From the NCBI RefSeq assembly GCF_000732925.1, contig NZ_CP008953.1:4588001-4652000 (forward strand): a DNA stretch of 64,000 nt. The letters are read 5' to 3'. The notes beneath the pieces were generated by a model. That model was not told where the DNA came from. It did not search any database and saw only the letters and a list, made by a program, of their open reading frames with translations. Source of the DNA: Amycolatopsis japonica. GTDB lineage: Bacteria > Actinomycetota > Actinomycetes > Mycobacteriales > Pseudonocardiaceae. The position numbers and the translations under genes were made by a program. Positions 55,773 to 63,965 of this stretch are shown in pieces (within the stretch, counting starts at the first letter, position 1; every line of letters begins with the position of its first letter).

Positions 55773-57017
55773 GTGTCCGGACAACGTATCCTCGAACCGC
55801 CGCAGGAGTTGTGGCGTGCCGGTGCGCGGGAGCTGGCGCATGGTGTGGTGGAGCGGTTGTCGGTGGCGCGGCAGGCGTTGGCGGAGGTCGGGCAGTTCCT
55901 GGTCGAGATCGAGTCCCGGGGCCCGATGGAGTTGTTCGGGCACGGTTCGACCGCCGGTTGGTTTTCCGAGACCGCGCGGGTCAGCCCGAAAGAAGCCGGT
56001 GACACGGTGGCCCGCGCTCTGGCGTTGAACGAGAGCCGGAATCTGGACGGGACCCCGGCCCCGGCGTTCGCGCCGATCGCCGGTGCCGCCGCGGCGGAGG
56101 GCGACTTGGGGCATCAGCAGCTGGATCCGATCCTCGCGGTGCTGAAGAAGATCCCGGCCGAAGTCTCGGCCGATGACCGGACCGGCGCCGAACAGATCCT
56201 GGTCACCTTGGCCCGCCACGCCGGGCCGCAGGAGATCGCCAACGTCGGCGCGGAACTCTTGGCACATATGGACCCCGATGGGAACGAGCCCAAGGACGAG
56301 GACCTGAAACCCCCGTCACGCGAGGTGCATCTGCACAAGCGTGACGACGGGTGGTGGCGGCTCAACGGCCTCCTCGACCCGGAATTCGGGGCCCGCGCGA
56401 ACGCCCTGTTCGAAACCTGGGGGCAGCGAAGACCCGTCGACGAGGACGGCAACCGCGACCCCCGCACCCCAGGCGAACGCCATGGGGACGCACTGTTCGA
56501 CGCGATCCACTATGCGATGACCAACGACAAAGCCCCCACCCTCTCCGGAGACCGCACCACCGTCGTGGTCACCATCCCCCTAGAGACTCTGACCTCGGGG
56601 CTGGGGGCGGCCTGCGTGGACGGGGTCGCGCAGATCACCGCCCGGCACGCCCGCATGCTGGCCTGCGACGCCAAAATCATCCCCGCCATCCTCGGCAGCG
56701 AAAGCGAACCCCTCGACATCGGCCGCGCCGCCCGCAGCGTCACCCCCGCCCAACGACGCGCCTTGAACCTGCGCGACCACGGATGCGCATTCCCCGGCTG
56801 CCGACGAAGACCCAAACACTGCGAAGCCCACCACATCCTCCCGTGGGGACAGCTCGGCGACACCGACCTCAACAACCTCTGCCTGCTCTGCCGCTACCAC
56901 CACATGGTCATCCACGGCCAATCCGGCTGGACAGTCCACATCACCAACGGACGACCCGAATTCATCCCACCGCAATACCTCGACCCGCTCCAAACACCCC
57001 GCCACAACCACCGCTGA
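55773..57017 (+). CDS. DUF222/HNH endonuclease domain protein
   Basis: 414-residue protein of the actinobacterial DUF222-HNH group (13E12-type repeat proteins). Residues ~5-290 are DUF222; the C-terminus is an HNH nuclease with CAFPGCRRRPKHCEAHHI and NNLCLLCRYHHMVIH. Many genomes hold several copies with conserved flanks, and some appear mobile. GTG 55773 stands six bases after TATTCT, fitting a leaderless start; the frame upstream is open but AT-rich and unlike the family. Function is uncertain; DNA cleavage is the expected activity. Confidence 0.9.
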   Translation: MSGQRILEPPQELWRAGARELAHGVVERLSVARQALAEVGQFLVEIESRGPMELFGHGSTAGWFSETARVSPKEAGDTVARALALNESRNLDGTPAPAFAPIAGAAAAEGDLGHQQLDPILAVLKKIPAEVSADDRTGAEQILVTLARHAGPQEIANVGAELLAHMDPDGNEPKDEDLKPPSREVHLHKRDDGWWRLNGLLDPEFGARANALFETWGQRRPVDEDGNRDPRTPGERHGDALFDAIHYAMTNDKAPTLSGDRTTVVVTIPLETLTSGLGAACVDGVAQITARHARMLACDAKIIPAILGSESEPLDIGRAARSVTPAQRRALNLRDHGCAFPGCRRRPKHCEAHHILPWGQLGDTDLNNLCLLCRYHHMVIHGQSGWTVHITNGRPEFIPPQYLDPLQTPRHNHR

Positions 57018-57019
57018 AC

Positions 57020-57060
57020 CCGAGGAAGCCCGCCGACCAACTTGGCGACGGGCCCCTCGG
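57020..57060. terminator. hairpin between convergent genes
   Basis: CCGAGG (57020-57025) pairs with CCTCGG (57055-57060), and inside them GCCCG pairs with CGGGC and CCA with TGG with single mismatches. It lies three bases after the HNH gene stop, before the convergent transporter gene. Confidence 0.55.
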
Positions 57061-57126
57061 CATGCCCGGGCACGGCACCCGGTTACGCCCTGAAGAATGC
57101 GATCCCCGAGCAGAACTGACCACCAT

Positions 57127-58404
57127 TCACCGGATCCCGCGCCGTCGATTCGCCGCGACCAGCGCGACAATACTGAGCGACGCGGTCGCCAAAAGGTAAT
57201 AGCCGGGCGAAACCGGCGATCCGGTGGCCGCGATCATCGCGGTCGCGATGGTCGGCGTGAATCCGCCGAAGATCCCGACGGTGGCGTTGTAGGCGAACGA
57301 AAGCCCTGTCGCCCTGGTGTGGGCCGGGAAGACGTCGGCCATCACCGAAGGAAGCGCGCCGAAGTAGGTCGCCTTCAACAGTCCCAGGATCGTCATCGTC
57401 ACCGTGAGAGTCAGGAACGACGGCGAGGTGGTGACCCACAGGTACAGCGGCACCACGCCGGCCCCGATCACCGCCGCCGCCCCGATCATGATCCGGATGC
57501 GGCCGTGCCGGTCGGTGAGCAGTCCGACGATCGGCGTCACGACGGTCAGGATGGCCGCGGTGATCATCAGAGCGACGAACGACAGCGAGTCGTCCAGGCC
57601 GAGATTCTTGATCGCGAACGTCGGCAGCGACTGCAGGATGAAGTTCAGCGAGGTCGAGACGACCAGCGCTCCCCCGGCGATCAGCAGACCGCCCCAATGG
57701 AACCGGAACAGCGTCCGGACGGGCGTCGACGTCGGCTGTTTCCCTTGAGCGGCTTCGGGTTCGTCGACGTGACGCCGGATGTAGTAGCCGACCGGGCCGA
57801 CGAGCAGCCCGAAGACGAACGGGATCCGCCAGCCCCACGACGTCATCGCGTCGGCGCTGAGGGAAGCGGTCAGCCCGGCGGCGAACCCGGCGGACATCAG
57901 CGTCGCGAAACCCTGGCTGGCGAACTGGAAGCTACCGAGGAAGCCTTTGCGGCGATCGTCCTGTTCGATCAGGAACGACGTGGCCGCCCCGAATTCCCCG
58001 CCCGCGGCGAATCCCTGGATCAGCCGCGCGACGATCACGCCGACCGGCGCGAGGAAACCGATCGTCGCGTATCCCGGCATCACCGCGAGCAGGAACGTCC
58101 CGATGACCATCAGCCAGATGGTCAGTACCAGTGCCTTCTTGCGGCCGAACCGGTCGGCGTAGGCGCCGAGCACCAGACCGCCGAGCGGGCGCACGAGGAA
58201 CGTGATGCCGAAGACGGCGTACGCCTGGACGAGCTGCACGGCGGCGTTCCCGCCGGGGAAGAAGGTCTTGCCGATGTAGGCCGCCATCAGCGCGTACACG
58301 CCGAGGTCGAACCATTCGAGCGCGTTGCCGATGGTCGCCGCGGCGATCGCACGCCGCGTCGACGACGGCGTACGGGGCTTGGCCACCGTCTGGTCGGTCG
58401 TCAT
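57127..58404 (-). CDS. MFS transporter, MHS (ProP/KgtP-like) family
   Basis: 425-residue proton symporter with twelve hydrophobic segments. GNALEWFDLGVYALMAAYIG at helix 1, GAYADRFGRKKAL loop, and GFAAGGEFGAATSFLIEQ in helix 4 are MHS-family signatures shared with ProP, KgtP and CitA. Transport of a small organic or amino acid is expected. ATG 58404 has GGAGG and overlaps the M20 peptidase stop (ATGA), so uptake and peptide hydrolysis are coupled in one operon. Confidence 0.9.
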   Translation of the reverse strand: MTTDQTVAKPRTPSSTRRAIAAATIGNALEWFDLGVYALMAAYIGKTFFPGGNAAVQLVQAYAVFGITFLVRPLGGLVLGAYADRFGRKKALVLTIWLMVIGTFLLAVMPGYATIGFLAPVGVIVARLIQGFAAGGEFGAATSFLIEQDDRRKGFLGSFQFASQGFATLMSAGFAAGLTASLSADAMTSWGWRIPFVFGLLVGPVGYYIRRHVDEPEAAQGKQPTSTPVRTLFRFHWGGLLIAGGALVVSTSLNFILQSLPTFAIKNLGLDDSLSFVALMITAAILTVVTPIVGLLTDRHGRIRIMIGAAAVIGAGVVPLYLWVTTSPSFLTLTVTMTILGLLKATYFGALPSVMADVFPAHTRATGLSFAYNATVGIFGGFTPTIATAMIAATGSPVSPGYYLLATASLSIVALVAANRRRGIR

Positions 58405-59783
58405 GCCTCCTCCCCGCGCCGTCCGAGCGCGTGGAACAGCGCCGTGGCGAGGACGAGCCCTTCCCGGGCGATCGGCGCGAGCAGGTGTTCGTCGGGCGCG
58501 TGCTGCAGGCACCCGGGATAGGAGTGCGGCAGCCACAACGTCGGGAGGCCGAGCAGGTCGGTGAACACATGGTTCGGCAATCCCCCGCCGAAGCTCGGCA
58601 GGATCGCCGTCCGCTGCTCGGAAACCTCGTCGAGCACGCTCTTCGCCCAGCCGACCCACGGGTCGTCGACAGGCGTGCGACTGGCGACGAAGCTGCCCTC
58701 CGCGGTCACGTCGACCATCGAAAACCCTTTCGCGGCAAGATGTTTCGTGATCGCCTCGCCCACGCCGTCGACGTCGGTCCCCGCGACGTAGCGCAGCTGC
58801 AGCATCGCCCGGGCGCGGCCAGGGATCGCGTTGACCGGGCGGTCGATGTCGGCCGCGCCGAGCGAAAGGACTTCGAGCGTGTTCCAGCCGTACAGCCGCT
58901 CGGCCGCGGTCAGGCCGGTGTCGCCCCAGCCGTCGTCCAGCGCCGGATCCCCCGGTTTGTTCCCGATCTCGAGGCCGGCGAGCGCCGCACGGACGCTGTC
59001 GGGGAGCTCGGGCGGCAGGAGTTCCGGCACTTGGACGCGGCCGTGCCCGTCGACGAGAGAGGCGATCGCCCCGGCGAGGGTGGTGGCCGGATTACGCAGG
59101 ACACCACCCCAGTTCCCCGAATGGTAGGCGTCAGGCCGGAGATCGACGTCGAGCGCGATCCGGACGCTGCCCCGCGCACCGAGGAACAGCGTCGGCGTCG
59201 CCGCGTCCAGACGCGGACCGTCGGACGCGATGAGGACGTCGGCGCTCAGCGCCTCCCGGTTCGCCTCGACGAACTCGTCGAGCCCGGGCGAGCCGATCTC
59301 CTCCCCGGTCTCGAACAGGAACTTGACGTTGAAACCGAGCGAGCCCGTTTCGGCGAGGAGGAGCCTGAGCGCGGTCAGGTTGACCAGGTGCTGTCCCTTG
59401 TTGTCCGCCGAGCCGCGGCCGTACCAGCGCTCGCCGTCGGCGGTCAGCGTCCACGGGTCCCGGCCCTCGCTCCACCGGCCTTCGTGCCCGTCGACGACGT
59501 CGGCGTGGCCGTAGCACAAGAGGGTCGGCAGCTCCGGGCGCTCGATACGGGTGCCGATCAGGAACGGGCCGCCGTCCGGGTCGGGGTTCGGGTAAGTCTC
59601 CACGGAGCAGCCGAGCGCGGTCAGCGCCGGGGTCAGCACCTCGTCCAGGTATGCCTTGATGGCAACGCGGCCGCTCGGATGGTCGCTCACCGTCGGATAT
59701 CGGACGAGCTCGGCGAGTTCGGCGAAGAACGCGCCGGAGTCGACGTGCTCGTGGGCCTTCGTGACCAGTTCCGCTGGGATCAC
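58401..59783 (-). CDS. M20-family metallopeptidase
   Basis: 460-residue cytosolic zinc peptidase. Metal ligand His and Asp in CYGHADVVD, bridging Asp in YGRGSADNKGQ, general-base Glu pair in FLFETGEEIGSPG, a further Asp in DVLIASDGPR, and the C-terminal His in LPNHVF. Length and motifs match M20 dipeptidases/carboxypeptidases such as carnosinase-like CPG2 relatives. GTG 59783 has GGGAG. It is first in the operon with an MHS transporter and divergent from a LysR gene that likely controls both. Confidence 0.9.
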   Translation of the reverse strand: MIPAELVTKAHEHVDSGAFFAELAELVRYPTVSDHPSGRVAIKAYLDEVLTPALTALGCSVETYPNPDPDGGPFLIGTRIERPELPTLLCYGHADVVDGHEGRWSEGRDPWTLTADGERWYGRGSADNKGQHLVNLTALRLLLAETGSLGFNVKFLFETGEEIGSPGLDEFVEANREALSADVLIASDGPRLDAATPTLFLGARGSVRIALDVDLRPDAYHSGNWGGVLRNPATTLAGAIASLVDGHGRVQVPELLPPELPDSVRAALAGLEIGNKPGDPALDDGWGDTGLTAAERLYGWNTLEVLSLGAADIDRPVNAIPGRARAMLQLRYVAGTDVDGVGEAITKHLAAKGFSMVDVTAEGSFVASRTPVDDPWVGWAKSVLDEVSEQRTAILPSFGGGLPNHVFTDLLGLPTLWLPHSYPGCLQHAPDEHLLAPIAREGLVLATALFHALGRRGEEA

Positions 59784-59904
59784 CGCGTTGTCTCCCGATT
59801 CGCTCGTCGAGTGTCGCAGAGGAGCGTAAGTCGGTTTGCGTACCCTGACCATTGCCGTTTACCGTGCTCCGCGTTCTCATTGCGGCAAACCTGCGGAGCC
59901 CCTG

Positions 59905-60828
59905 ATGCGACTACTGCCGATCGCGCTGACGTACTTCCTCGAAGTCGCCCGCACCGGTTCGGTATCCGAGGCGGCGACGGAACTGACGGTGGCCCCCTCG
60001 GCCATCAGCCGTCAGATCGCCAAACTCGAAGCGGGCATCGGGGTTCCACTGTTCGTCCGGCATCCGCGGGGCATGGTGCCGACCGAGGCCGGGACCCGGC
60101 TGCTGGACCACGTCCGGCGCAGCGAGGCCGAATCCGCCGTTCTCGTCGACGAACTCCGCACCGGCCGCGGGCTGCACGCCCGGTCCCTGACGGTCGCCTG
60201 TTCCGAGGGGTTCGCACGCCGTGTGGTCCCGCAGGCCATCGCCGCGTTCCGGCGCGATCACGACGTCTCGTTCCACATCGACGTGGTGACCAGGGACGAG
60301 GCGACGCGCCGCGTCCTCGAAGGCGCGGCCGACGTCGCTGTCACGTTCGCGACCGGGCCTCAGCACGGCGTGCGCGTCGAGAGTGCCGTCGTGGTCCCGG
60401 TCTACGCGATCGTCCCGCTCGATCATCCGCTGACCAGCCGTGACGCCGTCGGGCTCGCCGAACTGTGCGAGCATCCGCTCGCGCTGCCGGCGCCGGGGCA
60501 GAGCCTGCGCGACCTGTTCGACATCGCCGCGCGGATCGAGAATCTCACGGCGCATCCGGTGCTGGAGTGCAACGAACTGAGCCCGAAGTACGAGTTCGTC
60601 CGCTGCGGCGGCGGGATCGCCCTGGTCGGCGGGCTGGGTGACATCGAGCAGGACGCGGCCACCGAAGGGGTCGCCTACGTGCTGCTTGACAACGCCGTGT
60701 TCCGCAAACGCGAAGCCCAGGTGCAGACCATGGCGGGGCGGACGTTGTCCTTGGCCGCCATGCGGTTCACCACGCTGCTGACGTCGTTCGTCCGCCCTCC
60801 GGTCAGCCGATCAGCACTCCCGGATTGA
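59905..60828 (+). CDS. LysR-family transcriptional regulator
   Basis: 307-residue regulator. Winged helix LTYFLEVARTGSVSEAATEL, VAPSAISRQIAKLEAG; effector domain from about residue 90. ATG 59905 has GGAG; a frame extension upstream is unlikely. The 121-base gap to the divergent M20 peptidase contains TTGCGGCAA- and TTGCCG-type half-sites that may be LysR boxes. The substrate of the transporter is a natural inducer candidate. The stop overlaps the convergent oxidase by 26 bases. Confidence 0.9.
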   Translation: MRLLPIALTYFLEVARTGSVSEAATELTVAPSAISRQIAKLEAGIGVPLFVRHPRGMVPTEAGTRLLDHVRRSEAESAVLVDELRTGRGLHARSLTVACSEGFARRVVPQAIAAFRRDHDVSFHIDVVTRDEATRRVLEGAADVAVTFATGPQHGVRVESAVVVPVYAIVPLDHPLTSRDAVGLAELCEHPLALPAPGQSLRDLFDIAARIENLTAHPVLECNELSPKYEFVRCGGGIALVGGLGDIEQDAATEGVAYVLLDNAVFRKREAQVQTMAGRTLSLAAMRFTTLLTSFVRPPVSRSALPD

Positions 60829-62386
60829 GGATTCCCGCCGGGTCGAGCGCCGTCTTGGCGGCGGTGATCGCGACGGCGAAGGGGTCGGGACGCTGCCGGT
60901 CGTACCAGGGCCGGTGATCGCGGCCGACGGCGTGGTGATGGGTGATCGTGCCGCCGTGGCCCGCGATCGCCTCGGAGACGGCGGTCTTGATCTCGTCCCA
61001 CTGGGCGACCGTGCTCCCCCAGCGCCCGGCGGCGTAGATCCCGTAATAGGGCGCGGGTCCATCGGGGTACACGTGGCTGAATCGGCACGTGACGACACCC
61101 GCGCCGCCGCACACCTCGTCGATCGCGGCACGGGCCGCCGAGGTGATCGCGTCGTGGAACTCCGGGAAGCCGTCCCACGTGCACGCGGTTTCGAAGGTCT
61201 CCACGATCAGCGAGCGGCGGGCCAGCGCGTCGCGTTGATAGGGCATCCGCAAGAAGGACGACCGCCAGGCCGATGCGCTGTCCTGTCCGGCGGAATCCTT
61301 GCTGCGCCGGGCTTTCACGACACCGCCGTGGCCCGCGGTCAGTTCGAGCGCACGGTCGAGCCAGGTGTCGACCGGGTGATCGGCGGATTCGAACGCGACC
61401 AGCAGGAGGCCGCCGCCCACACTCGCGCCCGCGTTGATGAACGCCTCCGCAGGGTCGAGCAGACGGCAGTTCGACGGGTACAGCCCGGACTGCGCGATCG
61501 CACGGGTGGCGGCGACGGCGTCTTCCTGCCGTTCGAAGGCGACGGACGCGGTCACCTGCCAGACCGGCCGGTCCTGCAGCCGCATCCAGGCTTCGGTGAT
61601 CACGCCGAGCGTGCCCTCGGAGCCGAGGAACATCCGGTCCGGCGAGGGGCCGGCGCCCGATCCCGGCAGGCGCCGCGATTCGCTGATCCCGGCGGGCGTG
61701 ACGACGCGCAGCGATTCGGTGAGATCGTCGATATGTGTGGCGAGGGTGGCGAAATGCCCGCCTGCGCGCGTGGCGAGCCAGCCGCCGAGCGTCGAATGGG
61801 CGAACGACTGCGGGAAATGCCGCAGGGTCAGCCCCAGCGGGCGAAGCCGGTCTTCCAGCGCGGGCCCGAAGATCCCGGCCTGGATCCGCGCCGCGCGGCT
61901 GACCGTGTCCACTTCGAGCACCTCGCCGAGACCGGCCAGATCCATCGAGACCGCGGGGCCGTCGAACCGCGGTTCGACCCCGCCGACCACGGAACTGCCG
62001 CCACCGTAAGGAATCAGCGGGATCCCGGAGGCCGTGCACCAGTCCAGGAGGTCGACGACGTCCTGTTCCGTACGCGGGCGGGCGACCAGATCCGGGACGT
62101 GGTCGAGCCGCCCGAGCAGATTGCGGACGATGTCGCGGAACGCCTTGCCGCGTGCGTGGGACAACCGATCGACCGCTCGGTCATTGCACAACGCGGCGAG
62201 CGTCGCGGGCGGCCGGATCCTCGGCGCCGGGAGGTCGAGATCCGCGGGGTCCGGCGGCGCGTGGTCGGTGAAGTCGTGGCCGGGCAGCACACCCGAGGTG
62301 CGGGCGACCAGCGCGTCGGACTCTTCCTTGGACAGTTCGCCGTCGGTGGTGCCCCAGCCCCACCACGAACGCTCCTCGGCCGGCAT
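60803..62386 (-). CDS. FAD-linked oxidase, alkyl-DHAP-synthase-like
   Basis: 527-residue flavoprotein. FAD-binding type 4 (PCMH) domain with IPLIPYGGGSSVVGGVEP and the pyrophosphate segment STLGGWLATRAGGHFATL; a C-terminal FAD-oxidase domain with the conserved ITHHHAVGRDH near the end. Overall it resembles alkyldihydroxyacetonephosphate synthase and actinobacterial AGPS-like oxidases, which may work in ether-lipid or sterol-related metabolism. ATG 62386 has GGAGG. It is divergent from a DUF6670-like gene with a short imperfect palindrome between. Confidence 0.85.
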   Translation of the reverse strand: MPAEERSWWGWGTTDGELSKEESDALVARTSGVLPGHDFTDHAPPDPADLDLPAPRIRPPATLAALCNDRAVDRLSHARGKAFRDIVRNLLGRLDHVPDLVARPRTEQDVVDLLDWCTASGIPLIPYGGGSSVVGGVEPRFDGPAVSMDLAGLGEVLEVDTVSRAARIQAGIFGPALEDRLRPLGLTLRHFPQSFAHSTLGGWLATRAGGHFATLATHIDDLTESLRVVTPAGISESRRLPGSGAGPSPDRMFLGSEGTLGVITEAWMRLQDRPVWQVTASVAFERQEDAVAATRAIAQSGLYPSNCRLLDPAEAFINAGASVGGGLLLVAFESADHPVDTWLDRALELTAGHGGVVKARRSKDSAGQDSASAWRSSFLRMPYQRDALARRSLIVETFETACTWDGFPEFHDAITSAARAAIDEVCGGAGVVTCRFSHVYPDGPAPYYGIYAAGRWGSTVAQWDEIKTAVSEAIAGHGGTITHHHAVGRDHRPWYDRQRPDPFAVAITAAKTALDPAGILNPGVLIG

Positions 62387-62416
62387 CGTCGCCTCCGTTC
62401 GATCTGACTCTCTAGT

Positions 62417-62436
62417 AAGTTACTCATCAGTCAGTT
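62417..62436. promoter_or_regulatory. imperfect palindrome between divergent genes
   Basis: AAGTTACTCATCAGTCAGTT matches its own reverse complement at 14 of 20 positions. AT-rich relative to the area and placed between the FAD oxidase and DUF6670-like gene, it is a plausible TetR-type operator for a regulator encoded elsewhere. Confidence 0.4.
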
Positions 62437-62449
62437 ACCGTGTCAACGC

Positions 62450-63523
62450 ATGGAGCACCGCACCGCCGGGCTGCTGCGGAAAGCCGCCCCCGTTCTGGTC
62501 GACCGGATCCTGCCCCGGCTGGATCACCGCATCGAGGGATCACGGCGCCCGTTCAGCCGCCCCGGACTCCTACGCCCGCACGTGGATTCACGGACCTGGG
62601 CGTGGACGCACTACGGCGTCTTCGTGCCGCGGCTGCCAGCGCCGTTGCGCTACCTCAACACCATGACCTTCATCGGCGCCACCGGCACGGTGTGCTTCGA
62701 CAACGACTACCTCGCCCGGCCGGACGCCCGCCGCACCGCCACGGTCCTGTCCTCGACCGCCGCACCGGGACACCATCACTACCGCGCCTACGACACCCGG
62801 ACGGATTGCCGGTTCGCCGCCGACGGGTCACGTCTTGCCTGGGGCGAGGATCTGGTCATCGAGGCGGACCATCCGGAGTACCGCCTGCGCGCGGATTACG
62901 GCGGCTTCGGCGCGGATCTCGCGATCACCACGACGCCGCAGGTCTCGTACTTCGTGCGGACGCCGATCTACGACCATCTCAGCCTGCTGGCGACCTATCG
63001 CGGGACCGTCACCGACGGAGCCGGACGTGTCGAAGTCGATGGTCTCTGCACCGTCGAATACGCGCGATGCGTTACGCCGCAAGCACTCTTCCGCAACCCG
63101 GTGTCGCCACGCTGGAAGCTGCCGGTCGATTTCTTCACCTACCACGTGATCAACCTCGACGAGCGCACCCAGCTGCTGCTCACCGACGTCCGCGCGGCGG
63201 GCGCGACCGCCTGCCGGCTGGCGCACCTGCGCACTCTGGGCGGTTCGGCGACGGTGTTCCAGGACGTCTCGGTCGAAGTGACTCCCCGCGAGGAGCCCGA
63301 GATCGACCCGCAGGGACGCGCGATGCGTGTTCCGCGAGCATTCCGCTGGACCGTGCGGGACGGCGACGAGGAGGTCGCCGTGCTCGACGGGACCGTGGAC
63401 ACGCCGCTGCGCTACGGGCATGGGCGCGGTTACGTGGGCGCGTACTCGTTCGAGGGCGCGTTCAGGAGCCGGGCGGTTTCGGGGACCGGGTATTTCGAGT
63501 GGGTGGACTGCGAAGACCGCTAA
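62450..63523 (+). CDS. DUF6670-like protein
   Basis: 357-residue protein with no signal peptide or membrane segment. It is rich in beta-strand-like alternation (LRYLNTMTFIGATGTVCFDN, DLAITTTPQVSYFVRTPIYD) ending in GRGYVGAYSFEGAFRSRAV and GTGYFEWVD, a layout that recalls CrtC/AttH-like lipocalin-fold proteins; I take it as the DUF6670 family, of unknown function. Its neighbour, divergent, is an alkyl-DHAP-synthase-like oxidase, so both may act on a lipid or sterol. Confidence 0.72.
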   Translation: MEHRTAGLLRKAAPVLVDRILPRLDHRIEGSRRPFSRPGLLRPHVDSRTWAWTHYGVFVPRLPAPLRYLNTMTFIGATGTVCFDNDYLARPDARRTATVLSSTAAPGHHHYRAYDTRTDCRFAADGSRLAWGEDLVIEADHPEYRLRADYGGFGADLAITTTPQVSYFVRTPIYDHLSLLATYRGTVTDGAGRVEVDGLCTVEYARCVTPQALFRNPVSPRWKLPVDFFTYHVINLDERTQLLLTDVRAAGATACRLAHLRTLGGSATVFQDVSVEVTPREEPEIDPQGRAMRVPRAFRWTVRDGDEEVAVLDGTVDTPLRYGHGRGYVGAYSFEGAFRSRAVSGTGYFEWVDCEDR

Positions 63524-63654
63524 CGTGCGTCTTCGTGACGGCCGCTCCCAAGACACTCCCTTGGATCGCGGTTGTGAGCCCTTCCCGGCGAACTCGTCTG
63601 GGCCCCTTCCTGGACCACGCCCAAGGTCGCCCGTTCGCCTGGATCAACGACGAG
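63524..63654. other. non-coding stretch, nothing recognised
   Basis: No credible gene: the open frames here are out-of-frame shadows without ribosome sites. The 477-base end region contains only the stem-loop and operator-like sites listed separately. Confidence 0.6.
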
Positions 63655-63711
63655 GGTCCGTGAAGGCCTCCTTGAGGGACCCAGGGTCCCTCAAGGAGGC
63701 CTTCACGGACC
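63655..63711. terminator. 28-bp perfect stem-loop
   Basis: GGTCCGTGAAGGCCTCCTTG and the next eight bases (63655-63682) are perfectly complementary to 63684-63711, with a one-base centre. It contains the same TGAAGGCC arm as the stem at 15171. Being 130 bases after the DUF6670-like gene, it may terminate that transcript. Confidence 0.7.
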
Positions 63712-63783
63712 GAACCTGGAGCCCGCCGCCCCTGACACACCGGACAGCTCTCCCGCCCACGACCGATTCGACGCCTTCGACGC

Positions 63784-63810
63784 TTTACAACGTTGTATCA
63801 ACGATGTAAA
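63784..63810. promoter_or_regulatory. LacI-type operator candidate for a gene beyond the window
   Basis: TTTACAACGTT-GTATC-AACGATGTAAA is an inverted repeat with a single mismatch; the AACGTT/AACG core recalls LacI-family operators. A second site, TTGCCAACGTTGTCA, lies at 63951-63965. No gene is nearby in the window, so the target may start to the right. Confidence 0.5.
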
Positions 63811-63950
63811 AACATCCTGACGGCCAGCCGTGGCCCGGCTCACACCGGTTCCCACCGGCCACGGGGTCGTGGTTTCACGCCTGCACAGGTCCAGTGGGAG
63901 GCGCACCTCCGCCGAGGCGGCCGCCCCCGGAGAAGGGTGTCGAGCAGATG

Positions 63951-63965
63951 TTGCCAACGTTGTCA
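63951..63965. promoter_or_regulatory. second AACGTT operator-like site
   Basis: TTGCCAACGTTGTCA is centred on the palindrome AACGTT and matches 12 of 14 positions of a perfect palindrome. It shares the ACGTTGT portion with the site at 63784. Confidence 0.4.
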
